This document shows, one piece after another, positions 22,573-31,606 of a stretch of DNA of 31,606 bases. Source of the DNA: an uncultured Bacteroidales bacterium (lineage in GTDB: Bacteria > Bacteroidota > Bacteroidia > Bacteroidales > Bacteroidaceae); assembly GCA_937914945.1 (NCBI GenBank), contig CALGJF010000055.1:1-31606 (forward strand). Reading direction: 5' to 3'. The position numbers and the translations under genes were made by a program. A model generated the notes under the pieces. The model did no database searches and had not been told where the DNA came from. It saw nothing but the letters and a program-made list of their open reading frames with translations. How positions within the stretch are numbered: the stretch's first letter is position 1; the number at the start of each line of letters is the position of its first letter.

Positions 22573-23503
22573 GATAGACAGGCATCGTTGGGGAATAATA
22601 TATTGCCCCAGATTGGGCTCGATATCGCCCCGCCATCGTTGGAGGGAGATAAGGGAATATCTTAGAGAAAAGCATGTGGTGTATGATTACATACAGTCCG
22701 AAGATTACAGCTCCCTTGAACGTCAGGCAAAGATGCTTGCCGATAACGGCTACGAAACAATAGTTGTTGTGGGTGGCGACGGCGCATTGCAGGATGTCAT
22801 AAACGGTATTATGGCATCGGAGAATCATGGCAAGGTGTCGTTAGGCATAATTCCCAATGGTATAGCCAATGACTACGCCTCGTATTGGGGCTTGCCAATG
22901 GCCGATTATAAGGCGGCTGTCGATTGTATAATAACTCATCGTGCACGCAAGGTCGATGTCGGTTGTTGTAATTATACAAACGATGCCGGAGAGCAGACGA
23001 GGTACTTCCTCAATGTACTTAACATCGGGCTTACGGCAAGAGTGGTGGAGATTGCCAACCAAAAAAGATTTATTTTTGCCAAGTTAGGTTCCATAGTAAG
23101 GGGGCTTTTTCAATTGCTCTTTTTTCGCCAGAGTTATAAAATGAGGTTCAGGCTCAACAACCAGAACGTGGAAAAGAATTTCATGATGTTGTGCATAGGA
23201 AATTCTCGCGGTTACGGAATGACCCCCAGCGCGGTACCCTATAATGGTTGGCTCGATGTGTCGGCCATTAAAATGCCGAAATTTTTCGGTATGATAGAGG
23301 GATTGCTCATGGTGTATCGCCGCAAGATAATGAATTACGAGCTGATGGAGCCTTTCCGCACCACCGAGGTGCTTATAGAGGATGTGGGCGGGGCTCATGT
23401 GGGTATCGATGGGCGTATGTTTCATCCCACGTTCCCGATGACCGTCAGTATAATACCCGAAACTATAAATTTGATTATTCCAACTAAAATAAAAAACAGA
23501 TAG
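22559..23503 (+). CDS. Diacylglycerol/lipid kinase family protein
   Basis: A 314-aa protein of the DAGK catalytic-domain (YegS/DgkB) superfamily. VVGGDGALQDVINGI (about 71-85) contains the nucleotide-binding GGDG, IPNGIANDYAS (98-108) matches the GTxNDFA motif, and NIGLTARV lies further on. Such enzymes phosphorylate diacylglycerol or related lipids at the inner membrane face; the exact lipid is unknown. The usual GGDGT has Ala in place of Thr here. The start lies inside the miaA end, and kdsA follows 5 bp after the stop. Confidence 0.87.
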   Translation: MTKNKIDRHRWGIIYCPRLGSISPRHRWREIREYLREKHVVYDYIQSEDYSSLERQAKMLADNGYETIVVVGGDGALQDVINGIMASENHGKVSLGIIPNGIANDYASYWGLPMADYKAAVDCIITHRARKVDVGCCNYTNDAGEQTRYFLNVLNIGLTARVVEIANQKRFIFAKLGSIVRGLFQLLFFRQSYKMRFRLNNQNVEKNFMMLCIGNSRGYGMTPSAVPYNGWLDVSAIKMPKFFGMIEGLLMVYRRKIMNYELMEPFRTTEVLIEDVGGAHVGIDGRMFHPTFPMTVSIIPETINLIIPTKIKNR

Positions 23504-23508
23504 AGACT

Positions 23509-24312
23509 ATGACAATAAGAGATTTAACATCTACTGAAAATTTCTTTCTTTTGGCAGGCCCTTGTGTGATTGAGGGCGAGGATATGGCAATGCGTATTGC
23601 GGAGCGTGTTGTTGCAATGACAAGCGAGAGAAACATTCCTTATGTATTCAAAGGTTCGTACCGCAAGGCCAATCGCTCCCGCATAGACTCCTTTACCGGT
23701 ATTGGCGACGAGGCTGCGTTGCGTGTGTTGCGCAAAGTGCGCGAAACGTTTAATGTGCCGGTGGTAACCGATGTGCATTCGGCCGAGGAGGCTGAGATGG
23801 CTGCCGAGTATGTTGATATTTTGCAGATTCCGGCTTTCCTGTGCCGTCAGACCGATTTGCTTGTGGCAGCAGCCAAAACGGGCAGAGTGGTAAACATCAA
23901 AAAAGGTCAGTTCCTCTCTCCCGCAGCCATGAAGTTTGCTGCCGAGAAGGTTGTGTCAGAGGGAGGCGCAGGGCGCGTGATGCTCACTGAGCGTGGTACC
24001 ACCTTCGGTTATCAGGATCTTGTGGTGGATTTCCGCGGAATACCCCAGATGCGCTCCTTCGGCTATCCTGTGGTGATGGATATTACCCACTCCTTGCAGC
24101 AACCCAACCAGTCAGCAGGTGTTACCGGTGGTATGCCCGAGATGATTTCCACGATTGCAAAGGCTGCCATAGCCGTAGGTGCCGATGGAATATTTATTGA
24201 AACACACGAGAATCCCGCCGAGGCCAAGAGCGATGGCGCCAATATGCTTCGCCTCGACCTTTTAGAGGATTTGCTCGATGTGCTTTTGAGAGTGCGCGCA
24301 GCGGTACGTTGA
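23509..24312 (+). CDS. kdsA: 3-deoxy-8-phosphooctulonate (KDO-8-P) synthase
   Basis: A 267-aa enzyme that condenses arabinose 5-phosphate with phosphoenolpyruvate to KDO-8-P, an early step of LPS core synthesis. AGPCVIEG, PYVFKGSYRKANRSR, RQTDLL and TERGTTFGY are family signatures. Cys19, His194, Glu231 and Asp242 have the same spacing as the metal ligands of the Aquifex enzyme, so this is the metal-dependent class rather than the Asn-type E. coli class. It sits in an operon with miaA, a lipid kinase and an outer-membrane protein, consistent with envelope synthesis. Confidence 0.95.
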   Translation: MTIRDLTSTENFFLLAGPCVIEGEDMAMRIAERVVAMTSERNIPYVFKGSYRKANRSRIDSFTGIGDEAALRVLRKVRETFNVPVVTDVHSAEEAEMAAEYVDILQIPAFLCRQTDLLVAAAKTGRVVNIKKGQFLSPAAMKFAAEKVVSEGGAGRVMLTERGTTFGYQDLVVDFRGIPQMRSFGYPVVMDITHSLQQPNQSAGVTGGMPEMISTIAKAAIAVGADGIFIETHENPAEAKSDGANMLRLDLLEDLLDVLLRVRAAVR

Positions 24313-24340
24313 TGCGGCTCTTTACAGCAGATATGCGGGG

Positions 24341-26494
24341 ATGATAAGGAGGATATACCTTATTATATCTATATGGGCATTTGTGATGATGCCTCTGTTT
24401 GGCAGTGCCGTCGATGGTGCTGCCAAGCGCGTTATGGATAAGTATGCTGCGCGTCTGCTTGCAGGGGATTTCGAGGTGGGCGAGCTTTTTGGCGAGCTAT
24501 ATATTAAGGAGAGCGTCGATGTTCGCAAGCAGAGTCTTGTTCTGAATCTTATTCCCGATCTGACCCGCTTCGACTCCAAGAAGCAGAAATATCTCTCGGA
24601 ATTTTTCTATGAGATTCACTATGTCGATAATGCTGTGCCCGATATAAGACGTAAGGCTCATTTGTCCTCGTATAAAAGAGGTAACGGCGAGATGGATAGG
24701 GTGTTGTATTATATGAACCCCGATTTTCTGCAAGAGAAACTTTTCAAAGCGCAATATCTCTCGCCCATATATCCTACAAACTTCAAGTATTATAAATACA
24801 CCATAGATAATGGTTATAAAGCAGCCGACGGCAGTTGTAAAATTCTTTTTGAACATAAGTTCGATAATATAAAACTGCTTACAAAGGGGTGGGTGGTGCT
24901 TGACGAAAGTTACGCGGTGCGCGCCTTTTATGCCGAGGGGTGGGATGAGCAGAGTCTCTTTTCCATTGAATGTAACATGGGTTGCGAGGGGCTTGCGCGT
25001 TACGTAGTGAAGGATTTACAGCTGAAGATTTTTTACGATTTTGCACTAAATGAGATAGATATTCAGGTCGATGCCAATTATAACTATTCCCAGCTCTCCA
25101 CTACGCTCAATGATTATGACAGCAAAAGCCGTTTCGATCTCACCGGTTTGCTTAACACAAAATGGAACGGCCTTCCTGTTTCGGCTTTTGATGAATACAT
25201 GGCACGGCGTCGTCCGCACCCACTTACCGCCGAAGATTCGCTCATCTATATCAGAAAAGGGGTGATAAAGAGTAGTACCCTGTCTGAAACGGCACCAAGG
25301 CCCGCTTCCAAGCCCAAGAGGAAGAGCGACAAAGTTTTGCGTTGGCTATGGGATGTGGGTGATGAGATGATAAGCAGCCATTATCTTAATTGGGGTGATA
25401 GCGACCTCAAAGTGTATCCACTCATTAATCCTTCATATCTGCGATACAGCACGGGTAAAGGTGTTACATATAAGTTTGCAGTGAATTTGCGGAGCCGTGC
25501 GCAGAAGAAACACAGCTACTCGCTGAAACCAATGGTGGGTTACAGCTTCAAACGCAAGGAATTTTATTGGGGAGTGAATGGTAGTTATCTCTTCGATTTG
25601 CGCCACAGAGGCATGTTGCTATTTGACGCAGGGCGTGAAAACAGTATTTATCGCGAGTATGAGGTTGATAAGATAAAGGACCTTGATGCTGCCGATATAC
25701 GTTTTTCGGAGATGGCGTTTACATATTACCGCGACTCGCGCTTTTCTGTTAATGTGCAGCGGGAACTTTTCAATGGCTTTGATATACAATTAGGTACAAC
25801 CTATTATTATCGCTCGTTGCATGGAAACGCTGTGGGACAGATTATTGATGGCAAGGAACTGCGAAACAAATATAGAAACTATGCGCTGCACGCACGGCTG
25901 GTGTGGCACCCGGGTATGTATTATTACTATGACGGGGATAAAAAAGTGAATCTGGGTTCCCGTATGCCGCGTTTCTCATTAGATATAGAGCAGGGGATTC
26001 ATGGCCCTTTTAACTCAAGCAGTGTATATACGCGTGCCGAGTTTGATGTGCAGTATAAACTGCGCTTGTCGAGCAGTGCCTTGCTATACACACGCTTGGG
26101 CACCGGCGGATATCTTTACGACAAGGATACCTATTTTATAAACTATGCGTTTTTGAAGGATAATATATTGCCGTTGGATAAAGACGACGAGTTGAGCGGT
26201 GTCTTTCAATTGCTCGATTCGGAGTGGTATAACTCTGCCAATAAATATTTTAGAGCAAATTTAACCTATGTGTCTCCTTTTTTGATTTTGCAAAAAGTGT
26301 TGCCACAGGTAAAGTTTATAAAAAACGAGATGCTCTTCCATAATCTCCTTTTTATATCTAAACTTCACCCATATACCGAGTATGGCTATGGCGTGGAAAC
26401 TCCCTATGTAAACTTGGGAATATTCGCCGGTTTTGAGAATCTGTCATTTCACAAAATTGGCTGTAAAATAACTATTTCTTTATTTGAAGATTAG
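24341..26494 (+). CDS. DUF5686-family outer-membrane beta-barrel protein
   Basis: A 717-aa protein with a signal peptide (about residues 1-23). An N-terminal periplasmic part of about 330 residues is followed by a Lys/Pro-rich linker (PASKPKRKSDKV) and a C-terminal barrel of about 370 residues with alternating aromatic strands, ending KIGCKITISLFED. This fits DUF5686 proteins, but the N-terminal carboxypeptidase-regulatory-like domain that many carry is absent. The role is unknown; the barrel recalls Omp85-related surface antigens. It is 28 bp downstream of kdsA, and no terminator is seen between them. Confidence 0.75.
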   Translation: MIRRIYLIISIWAFVMMPLFGSAVDGAAKRVMDKYAARLLAGDFEVGELFGELYIKESVDVRKQSLVLNLIPDLTRFDSKKQKYLSEFFYEIHYVDNAVPDIRRKAHLSSYKRGNGEMDRVLYYMNPDFLQEKLFKAQYLSPIYPTNFKYYKYTIDNGYKAADGSCKILFEHKFDNIKLLTKGWVVLDESYAVRAFYAEGWDEQSLFSIECNMGCEGLARYVVKDLQLKIFYDFALNEIDIQVDANYNYSQLSTTLNDYDSKSRFDLTGLLNTKWNGLPVSAFDEYMARRRPHPLTAEDSLIYIRKGVIKSSTLSETAPRPASKPKRKSDKVLRWLWDVGDEMISSHYLNWGDSDLKVYPLINPSYLRYSTGKGVTYKFAVNLRSRAQKKHSYSLKPMVGYSFKRKEFYWGVNGSYLFDLRHRGMLLFDAGRENSIYREYEVDKIKDLDAADIRFSEMAFTYYRDSRFSVNVQRELFNGFDIQLGTTYYYRSLHGNAVGQIIDGKELRNKYRNYALHARLVWHPGMYYYYDGDKKVNLGSRMPRFSLDIEQGIHGPFNSSSVYTRAEFDVQYKLRLSSSALLYTRLGTGGYLYDKDTYFINYAFLKDNILPLDKDDELSGVFQLLDSEWYNSANKYFRANLTYVSPFLILQKVLPQVKFIKNEMLFHNLLFISKLHPYTEYGYGVETPYVNLGIFAGFENLSFHKIGCKITISLFED

Positions 26495-26540
26495 GCAAAT
26501 TGCAACTTTTTATGATTTTTTAAAAAAAGTTGCATAGTTT

Positions 26541-26572
26541 TTTGTTATTCAATTTTATAATACTTACATTTG
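26541..26572 (+). promoter_or_regulatory. Promoter of the glycogen-type operon, exact consensus
   Basis: TTTG (26541-26544), 20 bp, TACATTTG (26565-26572). The leader to the ATG at 26616 is about 37 nt. No CRP-type palindrome is seen nearby. Confidence 0.75.
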
Positions 26573-26615
26573 AGAGGTGATAAGTAAATTAGTCTAATTA
26601 TATAAATTAAACGAG

Positions 26616-28568
26616 ATGAGTTATTTGCGATTCGAAAAAACGCTGATGACGAACTTGGAAGAGTCGTTGCAAAAGGAGATTTTGAGGACAAACCGTTCGG
26701 GTGCTTATCATTGTTCGACAATTGTCGATTGCAATACCCGTAAATATCATGGTTTGTTGGTTGTTCCTATCCCACAACTCGATGACGAGAACCACGTGTT
26801 GCTATCGTCGCTTGATGAAACAGTTGTTCTGCATGGTGCAGAGTTCAACTTGGGATTGCATAAGTACAACGCCGACAACTTCAGTCCCCGTGGCAACAAG
26901 TACATCCGCGAGTTCGCTTGGGAGCGTGTCCCCACCACAATTTACAACGTTGGTGGCGTGTGGCTTAAAAAAGAGAAAGCCTTTGTGCATCACGAGAACA
27001 GAATTCTTATTCGTTACACCTTGTTGAAGGCAAATACCGCTGTTACATTGCGTTTGCGCCCCTTCCTGGCGTTCCGCAGCGTGCGTGAATATACACACGA
27101 GAACAGCATTGCCGACCGCAGCTACAAGGAAGTTGAGAACGGTATCAGCATGCGCATGTATGCCGACTACCCCGACCTCTACATGCAGTTGAATAAGAAG
27201 AACGATTTTGTTTATCAGCCCGACTGGTATCGCGGAATCGAGTATGTAAAGGAGCTTGAACGCGGTTACGACTTTAACGAAGACCTTTTTGTTCCCGGTT
27301 ACTTCGAGGTTAAGATGAAGGCCGGTGAGAGTATCGTATTCTCGGGCGGTGTGGCTCCCATGACCACACGTACAATGAAGGCTGCCTTTGACCATGAGGA
27401 GGCTATCCGCGACCCGCGCGATAACTTCATGCACTGTATGCAGTGTGCCGGTAACCAATTCTTCAATGTGCAGGGTGAACACATCTACATCCTTGCCGGT
27501 TACCCATGGTTCAAGTGTCGCGCTCGCGACCTCTTTGTGTCGTTGCCAGGTTTGGCTCTGTCGCAGGGCCATTACGATGAGTTCGAAAGGGTTATGAAGA
27601 CTGCAAGCATTGCCATTGATGACTTTATAAACGACAGAGTGAGCAATGTGAAAATTTACGAAATGGAGCACCCCGATGTGCTGTTGTGGGCTGTTTGGGC
27701 ATTGCAGCAGTATGCCAAGGAGTGTAGCATGGAGGCTTGCCGCGACAAGTATGGCGACCTGCTGATGCGCATCTTCGATTTCATTCGCAATAACAAGCAC
27801 AACAACCTGCGTGTTGCACAGAACGGCTTGCTATGGACCAATGGCAAGGACAAGGCTGTTACATGGATGAACTCCACAGTGAACGGTCGTCCCGTGGTAC
27901 CCCGTACAGGCCACGTTGTGGAGATAAACGCGCTATGGTACAATGCTCTTGTATTCATACAGCAGATGGCCGAGCTTATGCACAACCAGCCTGTGCTTGA
28001 TTCGCTTGTACGTCTGATTCCTCTTGCAGGTGCTGCATTTGTAGAGGTATTCCTCAATGAACATGGCTACTTGTACGACTATGTCGATGGCGACTATGTG
28101 GATTGGAGCGTGCGCCCCAATATGATTTTTGCCGTAGCCCTCGACAATTCTCCTCTTAATTCAAAACAGAAGAAAAAAGTTCTCGATATCGTTACCCGCG
28201 AGCTCCTTACACCGCGCGGTTTGCGTTCGCTATCGCCCAAGAGCGTTGGTTACAACCCCAACTATGTGGGCCCGCAGATACAGCGCGACTATGCCTACCA
28301 CCAGGGTACAGCTTGGCCTTGGCTCGGCGGTTTCTATTACGAGGCTTATTTGAAGATATATAAATTGAGCGGCATCTCGTTTGTGGAGCGCCAGATGGTG
28401 GGCTTCGAGGATGAGATTGTGCAGCACTGCGTGGGTTCTATCCCCGAGGTGTTCGATGGCAACCCGCCTTTCAAGGGCCGTGGTGCGGTGGCGTTTGCAA
28501 TGAACGTGGCACAAATCCTTAGAACAAGTCAGTTGCTCAAACAGTATGAATCTAAATTGGAGGGATAA
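26616..28568 (+). CDS. Glycogen debranching enzyme (amylo-alpha-1,6-glucosidase, GH133-type)
   Basis: A 650-aa cytoplasmic enzyme. About residues 15-240 form the bacterial GDE N-terminal beta domain (RTNRSGAYHCSTIVDCNTRK, YHGLLVVPIP), and about 280-640 form the (alpha/alpha)6 GDE C-terminal catalytic domain (AGYPWFKCRARDLFVSLPGL, QNGLLWTNGKDKAVTWMN, YHQGTAWPWLGGFYYEAY). It hydrolyses alpha-1,6 branch glucose residues. It is the first gene of a three-gene operon, with a GT4 glycosyltransferase 5 bp downstream and a GH57 enzyme after that, a set conserved in Bacteroidales. The exact substrate (glycogen or another alpha-glucan) is inferred. Confidence 0.9.
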   Translation: MSYLRFEKTLMTNLEESLQKEILRTNRSGAYHCSTIVDCNTRKYHGLLVVPIPQLDDENHVLLSSLDETVVLHGAEFNLGLHKYNADNFSPRGNKYIREFAWERVPTTIYNVGGVWLKKEKAFVHHENRILIRYTLLKANTAVTLRLRPFLAFRSVREYTHENSIADRSYKEVENGISMRMYADYPDLYMQLNKKNDFVYQPDWYRGIEYVKELERGYDFNEDLFVPGYFEVKMKAGESIVFSGGVAPMTTRTMKAAFDHEEAIRDPRDNFMHCMQCAGNQFFNVQGEHIYILAGYPWFKCRARDLFVSLPGLALSQGHYDEFERVMKTASIAIDDFINDRVSNVKIYEMEHPDVLLWAVWALQQYAKECSMEACRDKYGDLLMRIFDFIRNNKHNNLRVAQNGLLWTNGKDKAVTWMNSTVNGRPVVPRTGHVVEINALWYNALVFIQQMAELMHNQPVLDSLVRLIPLAGAAFVEVFLNEHGYLYDYVDGDYVDWSVRPNMIFAVALDNSPLNSKQKKKVLDIVTRELLTPRGLRSLSPKSVGYNPNYVGPQIQRDYAYHQGTAWPWLGGFYYEAYLKIYKLSGISFVERQMVGFEDEIVQHCVGSIPEVFDGNPPFKGRGAVAFAMNVAQILRTSQLLKQYESKLEG

Positions 28569-28573
28569 GCGAT

Positions 28574-29836
28574 ATGAAAGTATTAATGTTTGGTTGGGAG
28601 TTTCCGCCTCACATCTCGGGCGGACTCGGTACAGCAAGTTACGGACTTACCAAGGGCTTTGTGCAGCAAGGCGATGTGGAGATTAAGTTCTGTATCCCCA
28701 AGCCCTATGGCGACGAAGATAACAGCTTTTTGAGAATCGTCGGAATGAACTCCGTTCCCATTGTGTGGAAAAACGTAGATAGAGACTATGTCAATTCACG
28801 CATCGGTGCGGTAATGACACCCGATGAGTATTATCGCTACCGCGAACACATATACGGCGATTTCAGCTATATGCACACCAACGACCTCGGTTGCATGGAA
28901 TTTGCAGGCGGCTACCCCGAAAATCTTCACGACGAGATTAACAACTACTCAATAATTGCAGGCGTTGTTGCCCGCACCGAGGAGTTCGATATCATCCACT
29001 CTCACGATTGGCTCACCTATCCTGCCGGTATTCATGCAAAACAGGTGTCGGGCAAGAAATTGGTGATACATGTTCACGCTACCGACTTCGACCGTAGCCG
29101 TGGAAATGTAAACCCCACCGTATATGCCATAGAGAAAAACGGTATGGACAATGCCGACCACATTCTCTGTGTGAGCGAGCTCACTCGTCAGACGGTTATT
29201 ACAAAGTACCACCAGCACCCCGATAAAGTTTCTACCTTGCACAACGCGGTAACACCTTTGTCGCAGGAGATTTTGGATATTGTCCCCAAAAAGATACCCG
29301 GTGAGAAGGTGGTTACATTCCTTGGCCGTATAACAATGCAGAAGGGCCCCGAATATTTCGTCGAGGCTGCCTCTATGGTGCTTAAACGCACAAAGAATAT
29401 ACGTTTCTGTATGGCCGGTAGTGGTGATATGATGAACGATATGATACGCCTGGCAGCTGCCCGCGGAATTTCTGATCGTTTCCATTTCCCCGGTTTCATG
29501 CGAGGCCGCCAGGTATATGAATGCCTGAAAGCAAGTGATGTATATATAATGCCTTCGGTAAGTGAACCGTTCGGTATATCGCCCCTCGAAGCGATGCAGT
29601 GCGATGTGCCCACGATTATCTCAAAGCAGTCGGGCTGTGCCGAGATTCTCGACAAGTGTATAAAGACCGACTATTGGGATATTCACGCCATGGCCGATGC
29701 CATCTACTCAATCTGCAACAACGAATCGTTGTATGAGTATCTAAAGGTAGAGGGCCGCAACGAGGTGAACCAAATCACTTGGGAGAACGTAGCTCTTAAA
29801 CTGCGTAAGGTATATGAAAAAGTAATGGGTTGGTAA
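28574..29836 (+). CDS. GT4-family glycosyltransferase (glycogen-synthase-like)
   Basis: A 420-aa GT-B enzyme. The N-terminal GWEFPPHISGGLGTASYGL (8-26) carries the nucleotide-sugar loop, DIIHSHDWLTYPAGIHAK follows, and the C-terminal half has FLGRITMQKGPEYFVEAA and the EX7E-type SEPFGISPLEAM. Length and context fit alpha-glucan synthases of the GT4/GT5 fold that elongate from NDP-glucose, but donor and acceptor are inferred. It is 5 bp after the debranching gene and 20 bp before the GH57 gene. Cytoplasmic. Confidence 0.85.
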   Translation: MKVLMFGWEFPPHISGGLGTASYGLTKGFVQQGDVEIKFCIPKPYGDEDNSFLRIVGMNSVPIVWKNVDRDYVNSRIGAVMTPDEYYRYREHIYGDFSYMHTNDLGCMEFAGGYPENLHDEINNYSIIAGVVARTEEFDIIHSHDWLTYPAGIHAKQVSGKKLVIHVHATDFDRSRGNVNPTVYAIEKNGMDNADHILCVSELTRQTVITKYHQHPDKVSTLHNAVTPLSQEILDIVPKKIPGEKVVTFLGRITMQKGPEYFVEAASMVLKRTKNIRFCMAGSGDMMNDMIRLAAARGISDRFHFPGFMRGRQVYECLKASDVYIMPSVSEPFGISPLEAMQCDVPTIISKQSGCAEILDKCIKTDYWDIHAMADAIYSICNNESLYEYLKVEGRNEVNQITWENVALKLRKVYEKVMGW

Positions 29837-29856
29837 AATTTTAAAAGACGAATAAT

Positions 29857-31245
29857 ATGAAAACAATTTGTTTCTATTTCGAGATTCATCAAATCAGACA
29901 GTTGAAACGCTATCGTTTCTTCGATATCGGTAGTGACCACTACTACTATGACGATTACGCTAACGAGAGCGCAATTACAGAGATAGCAGAAAAATCATAC
30001 ATCCCTGCATTGACCACCTTGCTGGATATGGTAAAGGAGAACGGTGGTGCTTTCAAGGTGGCATTCTCAGTTTCGGGCGTCGGCTTGGAGATGTTGGAGT
30101 TGTATGCACCTCAGGTAATCGAGCTGTTGCACGAGATTAACAAAACCGGATGCTGCGAGTTCCTTTGCGAGCCCTATTCGCACGGCCTCTCTTCACTTGC
30201 ATCGCGCGAGGTATTCATGGAGGAGGTTCAGCGCCAGAATCGCAAGATTAAAGAACTCTTTGGCAAGAAACCCAAAGTGTTGCGTAACTCTGGTCTTATC
30301 TACTCTGACGAGATTGGCGAGATGGCTGCATCTATGGGATTCAAGGGTATGCTTTCCGAGGGCGCAAAGCACATTCTCGCTTGGAGAAGCCCCCACTTCG
30401 TGTATAACTGCGCTACTGCTCCCAACTTGAAGTTGCTGTTGCGCGACTATAAACTATCGGATGATATCTCTTTGCGTTTCTCTAATCCCAAATGGAGCGA
30501 GTATCCCTTGTTTGCCGAGACTTATGTCGATTGGATTGCACAACTCCCCGAGGAGGATGAGGTTATAAATATCTTCATGAATCTCCACGCGCTTGGTGTT
30601 TCGCAGCCCTTGTCATCACATATCTTGGATTTCTTGAAGGCTATTCCTGCTTGTGCCAAGGATCGTGGTATATCATTCTCTACCCCCTCTGAGATTATTG
30701 ACAAGCATAAGTCAGTTGGTGCCTTGGAGGTTTCTTATCCCCTCTCTTGGATGGACGAAGAGCGCGATGCAAGTTCTTGGTTGGGTAACTCGTTGCAGCG
30801 CGAGGCTTTCGACAAGTTGTATAGCTTGGCAGAGCGTATCTCGTTGTCGGACGACAAGAAGTTGAAACAGGATTTCGATTACTTGCAGGCTGCCGAGAAC
30901 CTTCGCTTTATGACAACAAAGCAGAATGGTATCATTACAGAGCGTAGCATCTACGAATCTCCCTATGACGCATTCACCAACTACATGAACATCTTGGGCG
31001 ACTTTATGGCACGCGTGCGCGCACAATATCCCGAGGAGATGGATAATGAGGAGCTTGGTGCATTGCAGCAGATGATTGAGAATCAGGAGGTGGAAATCGT
31101 TCAGCTCGAGGCTGAGGTCGAGAGCCTTAAAGCAAAGCTTGCCACCAAGGCAAAGAAGGCTGCAAAGGCTGCCGAGCCCACCGAGGAGAAGCCTGCAAAG
31201 GAGGCTAAACCCAAAGCTGCAAAAGCAAAGAAAGAGAATAAGTAA
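29857..31245 (+). CDS. GH57-family alpha-glucan enzyme with Lys/Ala-rich tail
   Basis: A 462-aa protein. About residues 1-300 form the GH57 barrel: FEIHQIRQL (His11-Gln12), CEPYSHGL (104-111), MLSEGAKHIL (Glu168, the likely nucleophile region) and LSDDISLRFSN (Asp202/203, the likely acid). A helical region spans about 310-395. Residues 396-431 are a coiled coil (QQMIENQEVEIVQLEAEVES), and the last 30 are Lys/Ala/Pro-rich. Family members are alpha-amylases or 4-alpha-glucanotransferases. The operon context suggests intracellular glycogen turnover; the exact reaction is not determined. Confidence 0.85.
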   Translation: MKTICFYFEIHQIRQLKRYRFFDIGSDHYYYDDYANESAITEIAEKSYIPALTTLLDMVKENGGAFKVAFSVSGVGLEMLELYAPQVIELLHEINKTGCCEFLCEPYSHGLSSLASREVFMEEVQRQNRKIKELFGKKPKVLRNSGLIYSDEIGEMAASMGFKGMLSEGAKHILAWRSPHFVYNCATAPNLKLLLRDYKLSDDISLRFSNPKWSEYPLFAETYVDWIAQLPEEDEVINIFMNLHALGVSQPLSSHILDFLKAIPACAKDRGISFSTPSEIIDKHKSVGALEVSYPLSWMDEERDASSWLGNSLQREAFDKLYSLAERISLSDDKKLKQDFDYLQAAENLRFMTTKQNGIITERSIYESPYDAFTNYMNILGDFMARVRAQYPEEMDNEELGALQQMIENQEVEIVQLEAEVESLKAKLATKAKKAAKAAEPTEEKPAKEAKPKAAKAKKENK

Positions 31246-31270
31246 ATACTCCCTTTTAGAATAGATAGAG

Positions 31271-31298
31271 TGGTGGGCGATGCATGCATCGCCCACCA
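31271..31298 (+). terminator. Terminator of the glycogen-type operon
   Basis: A 28-bp perfect palindrome (31271-31284 with 31285-31298), effectively GGTGGGCGATG-CATG-CATCGCCCACC, followed by TGTTTTATCT, 25 bp after the GH57 stop. Confidence 0.88.
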
Positions 31299-31606
31299 TG
31301 TTTTATCTATAGGCATCACATTCAATTTGCCGTGGGCAATTCTGGCTCACCTGCAAATTCTAGGGGGCTAAGCAAAAAGTTTTTAGACTAAAATCATCCT
31401 ACTTGTTGTCCACGTAACCCATTTCTTTCTCTCCTTTTATACCGATAAAAGGAGTTAAGTTTGTGCCGGCGAGTTAAACGCAAATTTATTTGTAGTTTAT
31501 CAACGAGTACAGCCGCTTGGTGCGCCAACTTTGCCACGCTGTGTTACAGCCTTCGTCTGTGGGCGCTGCGGAATTAAATTCTATTTAATAGGCAATGCTT
31601 GTAACA
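31299..31606. repeat. Non-coding tail with a hairpin repeat unit
   Basis: I see no gene in this last 308 bp. A perfect 10-bp hairpin lies at 31431-31440 with 31445-31454 (loop ACCG). Read on the minus strand, the segment about 31431-31530 aligns with about 60-151 at the left edge: both have CTCGTTG, then ACTCGCyGGCAC, then the CTTTyTATCGGyATArAAAG hairpin. It is therefore a second copy of one repeat family, inverted. The unit may continue past the window end. Confidence 0.5.

Noticed and set aside
26802..27800. A 332-codon minus-strand frame
   Set aside because: It is antisense to the debranching enzyme, whose codon periodicity explains the lack of stops.

Overview
The window looks like a chromosomal segment from a member of the Bacteroidales (Bacteroidota); the genus cannot be fixed from the sequence. 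The evidence is the promoter style (TTTG/TTG, 19-20 bp, then TAnnTTTG, exact upstream of several genes), the near absence of Shine-Dalgarno sites, a tRNA gene without an encoded CCA, and families largely confined to this phylum: DUF4468, the PF14121-type putative porin, DUF4421, DUF5686, a golvesin-type amidase-like protein, and the debranching enzyme / GT4 / GH57 glycogen cluster.

Layout. 1-486: non-coding mosaic of intergenic repeats. 487-5475 (minus): tight five-gene envelope operon running DUF4468 protein, 56-aa membrane protein, putative porin, Gfo/Idh oxidoreductase, DUF4421 outer-membrane protein. 5476-5865: divergent promoters with a 189-bp MITE-like element between them. 5866-7546 (plus): PASTA protein and RluD-type pseudouridine synthase. 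7561-7713: imperfect 153-bp palindrome. 7727-10241 (minus): PPi-dependent phosphofructokinase followed by a membrane-anchored GH25 lysozyme. 10475-13689 (plus): small conserved protein and a 976-aa secreted amidase-like/golvesin/FN3 protein. 13908-15865 (minus): rpmH, and the ilvA-ridA pair. 16066-17400: nhaA. 17486-17785 (minus): GIY-YIG-like protein.

17941-19883: the most unusual part. A tRNA-Arg(TCT) gene on the minus strand carries the scar of an integrated element. A 17-bp direct repeat of the tRNA 3' end lies 1,865 bp downstream, and five copies of TTGGTTTGCA sit just inside the two junctions, spaced 20, 21 and 11 bp like integrase arm sites. The original tRNA terminator is stranded at the far junction and a new terminator sits next to the tRNA. 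Between the junctions are only leftovers: a 74-aa orphan, a ribbon-helix-helix antitoxin with a YafQ/RelE-type toxin split by a 91-bp hairpin insert flanked by AATG, and two phage-like gene fragments. No integrase gene remains.

20120-31245: a lipoprotein with seven CxxC motifs; a Crp/Fnr regulator (minus); an operon of miaA, a lipid kinase, kdsA and a DUF5686 outer-membrane protein (tRNA modification plus LPS/envelope); then a glycogen-type operon of debranching enzyme, GT4 glycosyltransferase and GH57 enzyme ending in a perfect palindromic terminator. 31299-31606: non-coding, with a hairpin of the same repeat family seen at the left edge, in inverted orientation.
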